From positions 1-13,169 of the forward strand of contig JAJYNT010000474.1 in the NCBI GenBank assembly GCA_021786215.1: a DNA stretch of 13,169 nt, in the 5' to 3' direction. Shown piece after piece: positions 1 through 7,136 of this stretch. The stretch comes from Chloroflexota bacterium. GTDB lineage: Bacteria; Chloroflexota; UBA6077. Position numbers and translations under genes: made by a program. The notes beneath the pieces were generated by a model that was not told the DNA's origin, did no database searches, and was given only the letters and a program-made list of their open reading frames with translations. Within the stretch, counting starts at the first letter, position 1, and the number at the start of each line of letters is the position of its first letter.

Positions 1-225
1 ATAGCCTGGGAGATCAAAGGCGGAAAGCTGGGGACCATGTACAAGAACGCCACCTACACGGGGATCACCCCTCAGTTCTGGGGGGGATGCGACGCCGTCG
101 GCCGGGAATGGACGGTATGGGGCGTTCCCAACTGCGGGAAAGGAGAGCCGATGCAGGTAGCCCACGTGGGGCACGGAGCTGCTGCCGCTCGCTTCAGAAA
201 CGTCCGCGTCGGCGTGATGGGTTAG
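1..225 (+). CDS. tldD: TldD-like metalloprotease subunit, C-terminal end only (partial)
   Basis: This is the last 74 codons of a gene whose start lies upstream of the window; the reading frame is open from base 1 and ends at TAG 223-225. The peptide has the C-terminal signature of the TldD half of the TldD/TldE (PmbA) family. It contains an AWEIKGGK segment, a YTGITPQFWG segment, the cysteine-containing NCGKGEPMQVAHVGHG block and a final ARFRNVRVGV strand. In the known family TldD carries the zinc-binding HExxxH motif, which would be outside this window, and works with TldE as a heterodimer. The dimer degrades unfolded peptides and matures some ribosomally made peptides such as microcin B17. 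The tldE gene follows after 10 bp, which fits this assignment and an operon. Confidence 0.87.
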   Translation: MAWEIKGGKLGTMYKNATYTGITPQFWGGCDAVGREWTVWGVPNCGKGEPMQVAHVGHGAAAARFRNVRVGVMG

Positions 226-235
226 GGGGGGCGGC

Positions 236-1573
236 GTGATAGGAGAGCAAAAGGTACGTGAGCTGACGGACGATCTGCTCCACTACTCAAGGGCGGATCA
301 AACCGAGGTGGTGCTGGTGATCAACGAATCCGGCCTGACCCGCTATGCTAACTCGGCCATCCACCAGAACGTTCTTGAGAGCAACGCCGAGGTGAGGGTG
401 CGGGCCGTCCTGGGCAAGAAGATCGGGGTCGCCACCTCCAATAGCCTCGCGCCCAACGATTTGCACCGCCTGGTGGACTCGGCCATTACTGTGGCGAGGC
501 GCCAGCCGGAGAACCCGGACTTTGTGTCTTTGCCGTTACCCAGGCCGAACCAGCCATTGAATGGCTGCGACGACAGGACGGCCAACGCTACTCCTGAGGA
601 CCGCGCGAGGGTGGTTAGCACCATCTGCGCCCTGGCTTTGGACCAGCAGCTTTCGGCCGCCGGTGCACTACAGACCGGCAGCCGTGAGTACGCTGTGGCC
701 AACTCTCTTGGAGTATTCGGCTACGATACTCAGAGCAGCGCAAGCCTCAGAGCCGTGGTGATGTCCGATACCGGCTCCGGTTACGCGGAGCGCAACAGCG
801 TATTCTTTCAGGCTCTGGAACCGGAGGAGATGGCCAGGGAGGCCATAGACAAGGCGCTGAGGAGTAGAAACCCGGTGGACCTGCCCGCCGGCGAATACGT
901 CACCCTGCTGGAGGAATACGCGGTCGCGGAGATGCTGCTCTACCTGGCTTACGTTGGACTGGGGGCTCTGTCGGTGCAAGAAGGCCGCAGCTTCATGAAT
1001 GGCAAGTTTGGGCAGCAGATCGCGGATCCGAGGGTAGCCATCTGGGACGATGGATGGGATCCTCGAGGTTTCCCCTGGTCTTTTGATTTTGAGGGTGTGC
1101 CCAAGCAGCGAGTGGAGATGATATCCCGTGGGATCGCGAATGCCGTGGTGTACGATAGCTATACGGCCCAGCGCGAGGGCAAGGAATCAACCGGCCACGC
1201 CCTGCCGGCCCCGAATCCCTACGGGCCGATGCCGATGAACCTCTTCATGGGGACAGGAGACGCCACGAAGGCGCAGATGCTGGCTTCGGTGGACAGGGGA
1301 CTGTGGGTAACCAGGTTTCACTACGTGAACGTGGTGCATCCCACACAGACGATCCTGACGGGGATGACCCGGGATGGCACCTTCCTGATCGAGAATGGGG
1401 AGATCGTCGGCCCGATCAAGAACCTTCGGTTTACCCAGAGTGTCCTTGAAACCCTCTCGAACGTAAGGATGATCGGCAAGGAGGCCCGTTTTGCCCACTC
1501 CGACGAGTCGGCCGTCGTGGCCCCAGCGTTGTTGGTGGATTGCTTTCGCTTTACTGGAGCGACGCAATTCTAA
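236..1573 (+). CDS. tldE: TldE/PmbA family protein, partner subunit of the TldD protease
   Basis: A 445-residue protein, the usual length for PmbA/TldE. The N-terminal domain (residues about 1-120) contains the NESGLTRYANSAIHQN strand-turn and the VRAVLGKKIGVATSNSL block typical of the family. The C-terminal half has the FDFEGVPKQRVEMISRG and VVYDSYTAQREGKESTGHA blocks, and ends with the GEIVGPIKNLRFTQSVLETLSNV pattern shared by TldD/TldE subunits. No HExxxH metal site is seen, as expected for TldE, which supports the catalytic TldD subunit. The start is GTG 236, preceded by the G-rich stretch AGGGGGGGCGGC; no ATG near the start is better placed. The 10-bp gap after tldD indicates co-transcription. 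The role in peptide or peptide-antibiotic processing in the cytoplasm is taken from the family; no substrate gene is visible nearby. Confidence 0.92.
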   Translation: MIGEQKVRELTDDLLHYSRADQTEVVLVINESGLTRYANSAIHQNVLESNAEVRVRAVLGKKIGVATSNSLAPNDLHRLVDSAITVARRQPENPDFVSLPLPRPNQPLNGCDDRTANATPEDRARVVSTICALALDQQLSAAGALQTGSREYAVANSLGVFGYDTQSSASLRAVVMSDTGSGYAERNSVFFQALEPEEMAREAIDKALRSRNPVDLPAGEYVTLLEEYAVAEMLLYLAYVGLGALSVQEGRSFMNGKFGQQIADPRVAIWDDGWDPRGFPWSFDFEGVPKQRVEMISRGIANAVVYDSYTAQREGKESTGHALPAPNPYGPMPMNLFMGTGDATKAQMLASVDRGLWVTRFHYVNVVHPTQTILTGMTRDGTFLIENGEIVGPIKNLRFTQSVLETLSNVRMIGKEARFAHSDESAVVAPALLVDCFRFTGATQF

Positions 1574-1589
1574 GGAGGAACAAGGAGAA

Positions 1590-1664
1590 GTGACGGATGC
1601 TACCTTCCTAGCGCTGGGTCCTGATCTCAGCACTCAGCACCCAGCACCCAGCACTTCGCGGTGA
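1590..1664 (+). other. Possible leader minicistron coupled to rnc (24 codons)
   Basis: A short open frame starts at GTG 1590, 11 bp after an AGGAGG (1573-1578), and ends at TGA 1662-1664. That TGA overlaps the rnc ATG at 1664 as TGATG. The frame runs straight through the heptamer repeat at 1629-1656. No conserved peptide is recognised, so any role would be to carry ribosomes to the rnc start, which has no Shine-Dalgarno site of its own. It may be a chance open frame. Confidence 0.3.
1613..1656. repeat. AGCAC(T/C)(T/C) heptamer repeat with overlapping 12-bp hairpin
   Basis: Four consecutive 7-bp units (AGCACTC, AGCACCC, AGCACCC, AGCACTT) occupy 1629-1656. The left part also forms an inverted repeat: 1613-1624 (GCTGGGTCCTGA) pairs with 1634-1645 (TCAGCACCCAGC) with one mismatch and a 9-nt loop. 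It lies between tldE and rnc, exactly where the ribosome binding site of rnc would be expected. No T-run follows, so a rho-independent terminator is unlikely. It resembles short dispersed intergenic repeats common in some high-GC environmental bacteria (recollection, not checked). Confidence 0.65.
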
Positions 1665-2365
1665 TGGACTACGACGAGCTTGAAAAGAGATTGGGTGTGC
1701 AGTTGCCGGATCGGGACCTTACCCGGCAGGCCATGGTTCACACCTCATATCTGAACGAGAATCCAGGCCTTGCCCCGGCCTCCAACGAGAGGCTCGAGTT
1801 TCTGGGCGACGCGGTCCTCGGTGCAGTGGCGGCTGACTACCTGTATCGCACCTTTCCCGATCTGCCTGAAGGCGAGTTGACCAGCCTTCGATCGGCAGTC
1901 GTCCGTGCCAGGTCGCTGGCCGGCTGGGCGAGGCAGCTGCAGTTGGGCGAGCTGTTGCTGCTGGGCAAGGGCGAGGAGGCCCACGGGGGGCGCGAGCGTG
2001 AGGGCCTACTGGCGGCGGCCTTCGAGGCGCTGATCGCCGCTGTCTACCTGCAGCACGGCTACGAAGGGGCGACGAAGGTTCTCAACCTGTTCGTGCCGGC
2101 CGCGATCGAATCGGTCATCCGACGCCAGGCCGCCGTCGATGCCAAGTCTGAACTGCAGCATCGTTGCCAGGCAGCGCTGCAGGCCACTCCTGCTTACAGG
2201 GTGTTAGAGGTTTCTGGCCCTTCCCACAAGCCGGTTTACACGGTCGAGGTGCTGGTGGACGAAAGGGTGTTGGGCCAGGGCACCGGGCGCAGCAAGCAGG
2301 CCGCGGAACAGGCTGCAGCGACCGATGCGCTGCAAAGGCTGGAGAGTGGGGGATGGACCCCCTGA
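1664..2365 (+). CDS. rnc: Ribonuclease III
   Basis: A 233-residue double-stranded-RNA endonuclease of typical family length that processes rRNA precursors and structured RNAs in the cytoplasm. The catalytic domain (about 1-150) contains the signature NERLEFLGDAVLG. This gives E42, E45 and D49, which match E. coli E38, E41 and D45. ELTSLRSAVV follows, then REGLLAAAFEALIAAVYL. E121 in that block matches E. coli E117, but the position of the metal ligand D114 is A118 here. The dsRNA-binding domain (about 158-228) has the expected KSELQHRCQA start and a GRSKQAAEQAAA end. Start choice: ATG 1664, overlapped by an upstream TGA; GTG 1661 directly before it is the alternative. Neither has a Shine-Dalgarno site, because the preceding bases are the heptamer repeat. 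Followed by smc after 52 bp. Confidence 0.94.
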   Translation: MDYDELEKRLGVQLPDRDLTRQAMVHTSYLNENPGLAPASNERLEFLGDAVLGAVAADYLYRTFPDLPEGELTSLRSAVVRARSLAGWARQLQLGELLLLGKGEEAHGGREREGLLAAAFEALIAAVYLQHGYEGATKVLNLFVPAAIESVIRRQAAVDAKSELQHRCQAALQATPAYRVLEVSGPSHKPVYTVEVLVDERVLGQGTGRSKQAAEQAAATDALQRLESGGWTP

Positions 2366-2409
2366 GTTCCTATCGACCACTCACCCTCATCAATTTCTCA
2401 CTCAACTGA
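2353..2409 (+). other. Possible 18-residue bridging ORF between rnc and smc
   Basis: ATG 2353, inside the rnc 3' end in another frame, opens 18 codons ending at TGA 2407-2409. The stop lies over the Shine-Dalgarno site of smc, 8 bp before its TTG start. It has a purine-rich upstream sequence (GGAGAGTGGGGG). No family is recognised and it may be chance, but translation through it would deliver ribosomes to the smc start. Confidence 0.15.
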
Positions 2410-2411
2410 GG
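2408..2411 (+). promoter_or_regulatory. Shine-Dalgarno site that sets the smc TTG start
   Basis: GAGG at 2408-2411 lies 6 bp before TTG 2418. This favours TTG over the in-frame ATG at 2325, which lies inside rnc and would add 31 residues unrelated to the family. Confidence 0.7.
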
Positions 2412-2417
2412 TCCTCC

Positions 2418-5400
2418 TTGCATCTCAAGCGTTTGGAACTTCTTGGTTTCAAGAGTTTTGCGTCCAAGACTGTCTTGGATCTGGACCGGGGTATCACTGC
2501 CGTGGTGGGACCTAACGGGAGCGGCAAGAGCAACCTGGTGGATGCAATCCGGTGGGCCCTGGGTGAACAGAGCCTGAGGGCGGTGCGAAGCCGAAAGAGC
2601 GAGGAGGTTATCTTTGCCGGTAACGCACGAAGGGCAGCGGTGGGCATGGCCGAGGTTACCCTTGTCTTCGACAATTCCGATGGCACCATGCCTGTGCCCT
2701 TCGCCGAGGTATCCATCACTCGTCGCCAATACCGATCGGGGGAAGGGGAGTACCTGATCAACCGGACTCGTGCCCGCCTGAAAGACGTGGTGGAACTGCT
2801 GACCCACGCCAGTCTCGGTCCCGATTCCTACGCTGTCGTGGGGCAAGGGGCGGTGGACGAGGTGCTGCTGCAGAGACCCGACGAGCGACGTGCTCTGGTG
2901 GAGGCGGCCGCCGACATCAGCCGCTATCAACTGAAGCTGAAGGAGAGCCTGGACCGGCTGACGGAGACCGAAACGAACATCCAGCGGGTTGAGGATATCC
3001 GAGGGGAGATATCGCCGCGCTTGACGAAGCTGCGGACCCAGGCCCACCGAGCTCAGCGACATGAGCAGCTCAGCAAGCGGCTGATGGAGATGGTGCAGTG
3101 GCGCTACCTGCTGGAGACCCGCCACGCGCGAGAAGCTGCCGCTGCTAGTCTGGGACGAGAGGAGGGGCTCTCATCTCGACTGTCCGAGCTCGCCCGGGCT
3201 CAGGAGGCCTCGCGCCAGCGGGCGAGCCTGCTGAGGAACCGATTGCGGGATGAGGAAACGGCTCTGGAGGCTGATCGAGAGCGCTTGAATGGTCTACGGC
3301 TAGCCCGTGCCAAGAGCGAGCGGGAGGCGGCGCTTCTGCAGGAGCGAGAGGCAGCCTATCGGCGCCAGGTGACGGAAGCCGAGGATGAGTTGGCTCGTGC
3401 TCGGAAGGAGCGGACGGATCTGGAGGCGGAGATCAAGAGGCTGGAGACCCAGCGGTCCGACCTGGTGGCTCGGGAGGCTGGGGTCCGCGGGGCGTTGGCG
3501 CCGGTGGAGGCCGAGCGGCAGAAGCTCACATCGGAGCTTCGACTGTTACAGTCCCAATTGGATCGGGTGTTGAGCGAGCGACAGGCCGCGGCAGCCCGAC
3601 GGTCGGAGCTGCAGGAACGGAAGAACCATCTGGAGAGGGAGCTGCACAGGGCCGAGGGGGTGCGAATCGAGAGCCTGAAGGTGGCTCAGGAGGCCACGGA
3701 GCGGCTGGCTAGACTGGAGGAACAGGCTGGCGCCGCTCAGGAAGTGGTGAAGAGGCTGCGTGCGGAGCTCGGTGGGGTGGATGCCCGGCGCCAGAAGTCT
3801 CAAGATGAGCTGAAGAGCGTGGCCGCGGAGCTGGAGGTGGCCCGCAAAGAGGAGAGGCAGGCCTGGGAGCGAGATAGCAGCCTGGAGAATCGTCTCTCCC
3901 TGCTGAAGTCGCTGCGGGAAGAGCACCGAGGTATTCCCTCGGGGGCCAAGCTGCTTCTCGAATCTCGACTGCCAGGGATTCGTGGAACCCTGGCAGCGAT
4001 GATCAGAGTGCCCGAGGAGTATGTCACGGCCGTGGGCGCGGCGCTGGGTGGTGCCCAGGGCTACGTGGTATCCGAGGGTTTCCAGGAGGGGTTGGAGGCT
4101 CTGCAGTTTCTCTCCAAAGGCAAGGGGCGAGCTACCATAGCACCTCTGCGACTGAAGAAGGATGATACTCCCCAGACCCTCGTTTCCGAGTTTCGCTCCC
4201 GGTTGAAGGATCTCCTCGGAGGAATCGCCTTTCATGGGCTGGCGGCGGATCTGGTGTCTTGCCCCGAGGAGGCCCGGGAGCTGGCGGCCCGCTATTTGGG
4301 CTTGAGTCTGGTGGTGGAAGATATCTCCGATGCCCTGGAGCTGTACCAACGTCTGACCAATCTTTCTGACGGCCGGGTCCCCTTCCAGGTGGTGACGCGT
4401 GACGGGCGACTGCTACGCGCCAGGGGTGACCTGTCGAACTCCCAGAATGGCGAGAAGGATGGCGGGCTGGTGGCTCGCGAGACGGAGCTGGCCTCGGTGT
4501 CGGAGTCGGCGCAGAAGGCTCGAGCCTTGTTGGCCGAAGCCAAGAGCAAGGTGTCTCGCCTGGACGGGATTCAGGCGGAGCTTTCCAGGGTGGTCAATGC
4601 CGCGGTGGCCGAGGCGTCGAGATTGCAGAAGGAGATCGACAAGCAGAGCGCTGCCGCGGGGGAGTTCTCTTCCCAGTTGGCGAAGCAGGAAGCCTCTATC
4701 GAGTGGCACCGCTCACGGGCGGCGGCGGCGGAGCAGGAGGCTGCCCAGAGTCGGCTGAGGCTGGGGAAGGCTCAGGAGGAACAGGCGGCTGGCGCGGCGC
4801 GAGAGTCGGAGATCCAGGGGAGGGCCGAGGAGTTGCGGGAGGATGTGGCGGCTCAGCAGGCTCTGGTCTCAGAGACGAACGGCCGCCTATCCCGTTTACA
4901 GTCGGAGCTGATGGGAAGCCAGAGCAGGTTGCGAGAGTTGGATGCCAGAAGGTCCGCTCTGGCCGATGCACTTAAGCGGGCTGAGGATCGATTCAATCGG
5001 CAGGAGGAGAGAGTAGTTCAACTCTCCAAGGCTCTGACCCAGTTGACCGAGGGCCCGGGGACCGCACTGCCCGCTTCGATGCTGGAGGAGCTGGAGACCG
5101 TCGAGAAGTCTGTGGCCGGGCAATCGGCTCAGGTGGCCCGGTTGAGAGAGCAGAGCAGCGCGGCAGATGCGGAGCTGGAGTCCATTTCTGACGACATGGA
5201 GGTGGCTCGGGGGGAGAGCGCCGAAATCCGGTCCAAGAGCCAGCGTGTCTCGGTAGAGCTGTTGGCACTTGTGCGGGAGGCTGCCCACGACTCGGGGTTG
5301 GAATGGGCGCAGGAGTCCGGAGAGGCGGAGCTCACGATCCCACATCTATTGGATCTTGCCGACCAGATGATCGAATGGCTCGGCAGCGCGCTGTCGGAGA

Positions 5401-6089
5401 TGCCGACGGACGGCTTTCCAGAGACCCTGGCGGCGGCCACGGAGAAGGTGGAAACCCTCAGGCGAGAGCTTCAGTCGCTCGGCACAATCAATGCTGAGGC
5501 CCCGGAGGAGTATAGGGTGCTCTCAGAGCGGCATGCATTTCTGACTACCCAGTTGGATGATCTGTCTCAAGCCGGACGCACTTTGAGAAAGGCGATCGAC
5601 GAGCTCCGACACGTTATGAGCGATCGTTTCCAGGAGACCTTTCAACTGGTCAACGACGAGTTCAGCCACTGCTTTTCCATCCTCTTCGGGGGTGGCAGCG
5701 CTCGGCTGCAGCTTACCCAGCCCGACCAGCCGCTGGAGGGTGGGGTGGATGTGATGGCCGTACCCCCGGGGAAGAAGGGGGGAAACCTGCTGGGCCTGTC
5801 GGGCGGAGAGAGGGCGCTCACGGCGGTGGCACTTCTTTTCGCCCTGATGAAGGTGAATCCCAGCCCGTTCTGCCTGCTGGACGAGGTGGACGCGGCGCTG
5901 GACGAATCCAATGTGAAGAGGTTCTGCGACATGATCGAGAGCCTCACCGAGAGCAGCCAGTTCCTGATGATTACGCATAACCGTACCAGCATGGAGGCGG
6001 CCGGGGTCCTGTACGGCGTCTCCATGGCGGCCGACTCCACGTCTACTGTGATGTCTTTGAGACTCGATTCCAAGGAGAACGAGGCTTGA
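2418..6089 (+). CDS. smc: Chromosome partition protein SMC
   Basis: A 1223-residue condensin-type ATPase that shapes and separates chromosomes, acting as a dimer with kleisin ScpA and ScpB (neither is in this window). From TTG 2418 the protein starts LHLKRLELLGFKSF, the standard SMC N-terminus. Walker A GPNGSGKS is at residues 31-38. The GAVDEVLLQRPDERR and EAAADISRY blocks follow at the end of the N-head. Coiled-coil arm 1 covers about 170-500 and arm 2 about 690-1030, both rich in Glu, Arg, Leu and Ala heptads. The hinge (about 505-685) contains YVTAVGAALGGAQGYVV and GKGRATIAPL. The C-head has the ABC signature LSGGERALTAVAL at 1127 onward and the Walker B segment FCLLDEVDAALDE from 1151, with catalytic D1155 and E1156. 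Length is slightly above the usual 1150-1200. It overlaps ftsY by 4 bp, indicating one operon. Confidence 0.96.
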   Translation: MHLKRLELLGFKSFASKTVLDLDRGITAVVGPNGSGKSNLVDAIRWALGEQSLRAVRSRKSEEVIFAGNARRAAVGMAEVTLVFDNSDGTMPVPFAEVSITRRQYRSGEGEYLINRTRARLKDVVELLTHASLGPDSYAVVGQGAVDEVLLQRPDERRALVEAAADISRYQLKLKESLDRLTETETNIQRVEDIRGEISPRLTKLRTQAHRAQRHEQLSKRLMEMVQWRYLLETRHAREAAAASLGREEGLSSRLSELARAQEASRQRASLLRNRLRDEETALEADRERLNGLRLARAKSEREAALLQEREAAYRRQVTEAEDELARARKERTDLEAEIKRLETQRSDLVAREAGVRGALAPVEAERQKLTSELRLLQSQLDRVLSERQAAAARRSELQERKNHLERELHRAEGVRIESLKVAQEATERLARLEEQAGAAQEVVKRLRAELGGVDARRQKSQDELKSVAAELEVARKEERQAWERDSSLENRLSLLKSLREEHRGIPSGAKLLLESRLPGIRGTLAAMIRVPEEYVTAVGAALGGAQGYVVSEGFQEGLEALQFLSKGKGRATIAPLRLKKDDTPQTLVSEFRSRLKDLLGGIAFHGLAADLVSCPEEARELAARYLGLSLVVEDISDALELYQRLTNLSDGRVPFQVVTRDGRLLRARGDLSNSQNGEKDGGLVARETELASVSESAQKARALLAEAKSKVSRLDGIQAELSRVVNAAVAEASRLQKEIDKQSAAAGEFSSQLAKQEASIEWHRSRAAAAEQEAAQSRLRLGKAQEEQAAGAARESEIQGRAEELREDVAAQQALVSETNGRLSRLQSELMGSQSRLRELDARRSALADALKRAEDRFNRQEERVVQLSKALTQLTEGPGTALPASMLEELETVEKSVAGQSAQVARLREQSSAADAELESISDDMEVARGESAEIRSKSQRVSVELLALVREAAHDSGLEWAQESGEAELTIPHLLDLADQMIEWLGSALSEMPTDGFPETLAAATEKVETLRRELQSLGTINAEAPEEYRVLSERHAFLTTQLDDLSQAGRTLRKAIDELRHVMSDRFQETFQLVNDEFSHCFSILFGGGSARLQLTQPDQPLEGGVDVMAVPPGKKGGNLLGLSGGERALTAVALLFALMKVNPSPFCLLDEVDAALDESNVKRFCDMIESLTESSQFLMITHNRTSMEAAGVLYGVSMAADSTSTVMSLRLDSKENEA
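6072..6077 (+). promoter_or_regulatory. Shine-Dalgarno site for ftsY inside the smc 3' end
   Basis: AAGGAG at 6072-6077, 8 bp before TTG 6086. It supports the unusual TTG start of ftsY, which overlaps the smc stop as TTGA. Confidence 0.75.
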
Positions 6090-7009
6090 TATTCGACCGA
6101 TTTCGTAAGATCGACAGCAGCCTGCGGCGAACGCGCGAGTCCTTCTTTGGCAAGATTGCGGGGGTTTTCCAGCGGAAGAGCATCGATGAGGAGCTTTGGG
6201 AGGACCTGGAAGAGCTGTTGATCCAGGCCGACGTTGGGGTGGAGACCACGGAGAAGCTGCTGGACGCCCTCCGGACTCGAGCTCGGAAGGAGCACATCGG
6301 TGAGCCGGCCACCCTCTACTCGGCCCTCAAGGAAGAGCTGCGTGCCCTGCTAGGATCGGCAGATTGTAGCGCCCTGCTGCCAGAGAAAGGGCTGGGGGTT
6401 GTACTGGTGGTGGGTGTCAACGGTGTGGGAAAGACCACCAGCATCGCCAAGCTGGGCAGATTCTGGAGCGGCCGGGCTCACCGCGTGATCTTCGTGGCCG
6501 CCGACACCTTCCGCGCCGCGGCCATTGACCAGTTGAAGATCTGGGGCGAACGAATCGGGGTGCCGGTGATCGCCCATCAACCGGGGGCGGATCCGGGCTC
6601 GGTGGTTTTCGATGCGCTGACGGCCGCGAGGGCTAGGGGTGCCGACCTTGTGGTGGTGGATACGGCAGGCCGGTTGCACACGAAGTTCAACCTGATGGAA
6701 GAGCTGAGGAAGATCAGGCGGGTGCTGGAGAAGCAGTCGCCCGAGCGAATCGCCACGGTCCTGGTGCTGGATGCGACCACCGGGCAGAATGGGCTCATGC
6801 AGGCCAAGCAGTTTCAAGAGGCTGTGGAGATCGACGGAGTGGTGGTGGCCAAACTGGATGGTACAGCCAAGGGGGGCATAGTCTTCGCCCTTGGGGATCA
6901 GCTGGGGGTGCCAATCTGCTTCGTGGGGACCGGCGAGAAGGTGGATGACCTGGCCGAATTCGATGCCGATCGCTTCGTGGAGGCCCTGCTGGCCCCGGAA
7001 GAGGGGTGA
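6086..7009 (+). CDS. ftsY: Signal recognition particle receptor FtsY
   Basis: A 307-residue SRP-type GTPase. It receives ribosome-nascent-chain complexes from Ffh at the membrane and, with Ffh, hands them to the Sec translocon. The short N-domain helical bundle (about 1-95) begins IFDRFRKI and includes [19 protein letters not shown]-domain motifs: G1 GVNGVGKT (110-117), the SRP-family [13 protein letters not shown] insertion, G3 DTAGR (192-196), [11 protein letters not shown], the G4 equivalent KLDGTAKGG (256 onward) and the closing [15 protein letters not shown]. It lacks the long acidic A-domain found in E. coli FtsY. Membrane contact would therefore rely on the short N-terminal helix, as in other compact FtsY proteins. 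Its start overlaps the smc stop by 4 bp, so translational coupling to smc is likely. Its partner ffh lies 3.9 kb downstream on the same strand. Confidence 0.96.
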   Translation: MIFDRFRKIDSSLRRTRESFFGKIAGVFQRKSIDEELWEDLEELLIQADVGVETTEKLLDALRTRARKEHIGEPATLYSALKEELRALLGSADCSALLPEKGLGVVLVVGVNGVGKTTSIAKLGRFWSGRAHRVIFVAADTFRAAAIDQLKIWGERIGVPVIAHQPGADPGSVVFDALTAARARGADLVVVDTAGRLHTKFNLMEELRKIRRVLEKQSPERIATVLVLDATTGQNGLMQAKQFQEAVEIDGVVVAKLDGTAKGGIVFALGDQLGVPICFVGTGEKVDDLAEFDADRFVEALLAPEEG

Positions 7010-7033
7010 ACCAAACCGACCTAACCCCCCTCG

Positions 7034-7058
7034 CCCCCTTCCCCACCGGGGAAGGGGG
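7034..7058. terminator. Perfect 11-bp hairpin between convergent ftsY and ROK kinase gene
   Basis: CCCCCTTCCCC (7034-7044), a 3-nt loop ACC and GGGGAAGGGGG (7048-7058) form a perfect, very GC-rich stem 25 bp after the ftsY stop. On the plus strand it is followed by CATTTC rather than a long T-run, so it is an imperfect rho-independent terminator. Its location between convergent genes fits a transcription end. It may equally be a dispersed repeat used as one. Confidence 0.45.
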
Positions 7059-7136
7059 CATTTCCCGCCTCAAAAGCGGACCTTCCTCACCTGGGAAATG
7101 GGCATTTCTCACCTGGGAAGGAGGGCTTTTCTCACC
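7042..7136. repeat. Three degenerate 22-23 bp repeat units in the ftsY-ROK gap
   Basis: Units of the form CYCACCKGGGAARKRGGGCWTTT begin near 7042, at 7086 and at 7108; the last two are directly adjacent. A fourth partial CTCACC (7131-7136) runs into the stop codon of the ROK gene. The first unit makes up the right part of the 7034-7058 hairpin. A small CCGC/GCGG inverted repeat (7065-7068 with 7076-7079) sits between units one and two. No coding potential is claimed. Confidence 0.55.

Noticed and set aside
1613..1645. Rho-independent terminator between tldE and rnc
   Set aside because: The stem has a mismatch, is not followed by a T-run, and sits between genes that look co-transcribed.
2325..2417. 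Longer SMC beginning at ATG 2325 inside rnc
   Set aside because: The extra 31 residues do not resemble SMC proteins, and TTG 2418 has a Shine-Dalgarno site and the canonical N-terminus.
3546..4349. 267-codon minus-strand frame within smc, and other long shadows across smc
   Set aside because: Antisense to strongly conserved SMC sequence in GC-rich DNA; Leu/Gln/His-rich with no motif or start signal.
7021..7136. CRISPR-like repeats after ftsY
   Set aside because: Only about three degenerate units, two of them directly adjacent with no spacers, and no cas genes.
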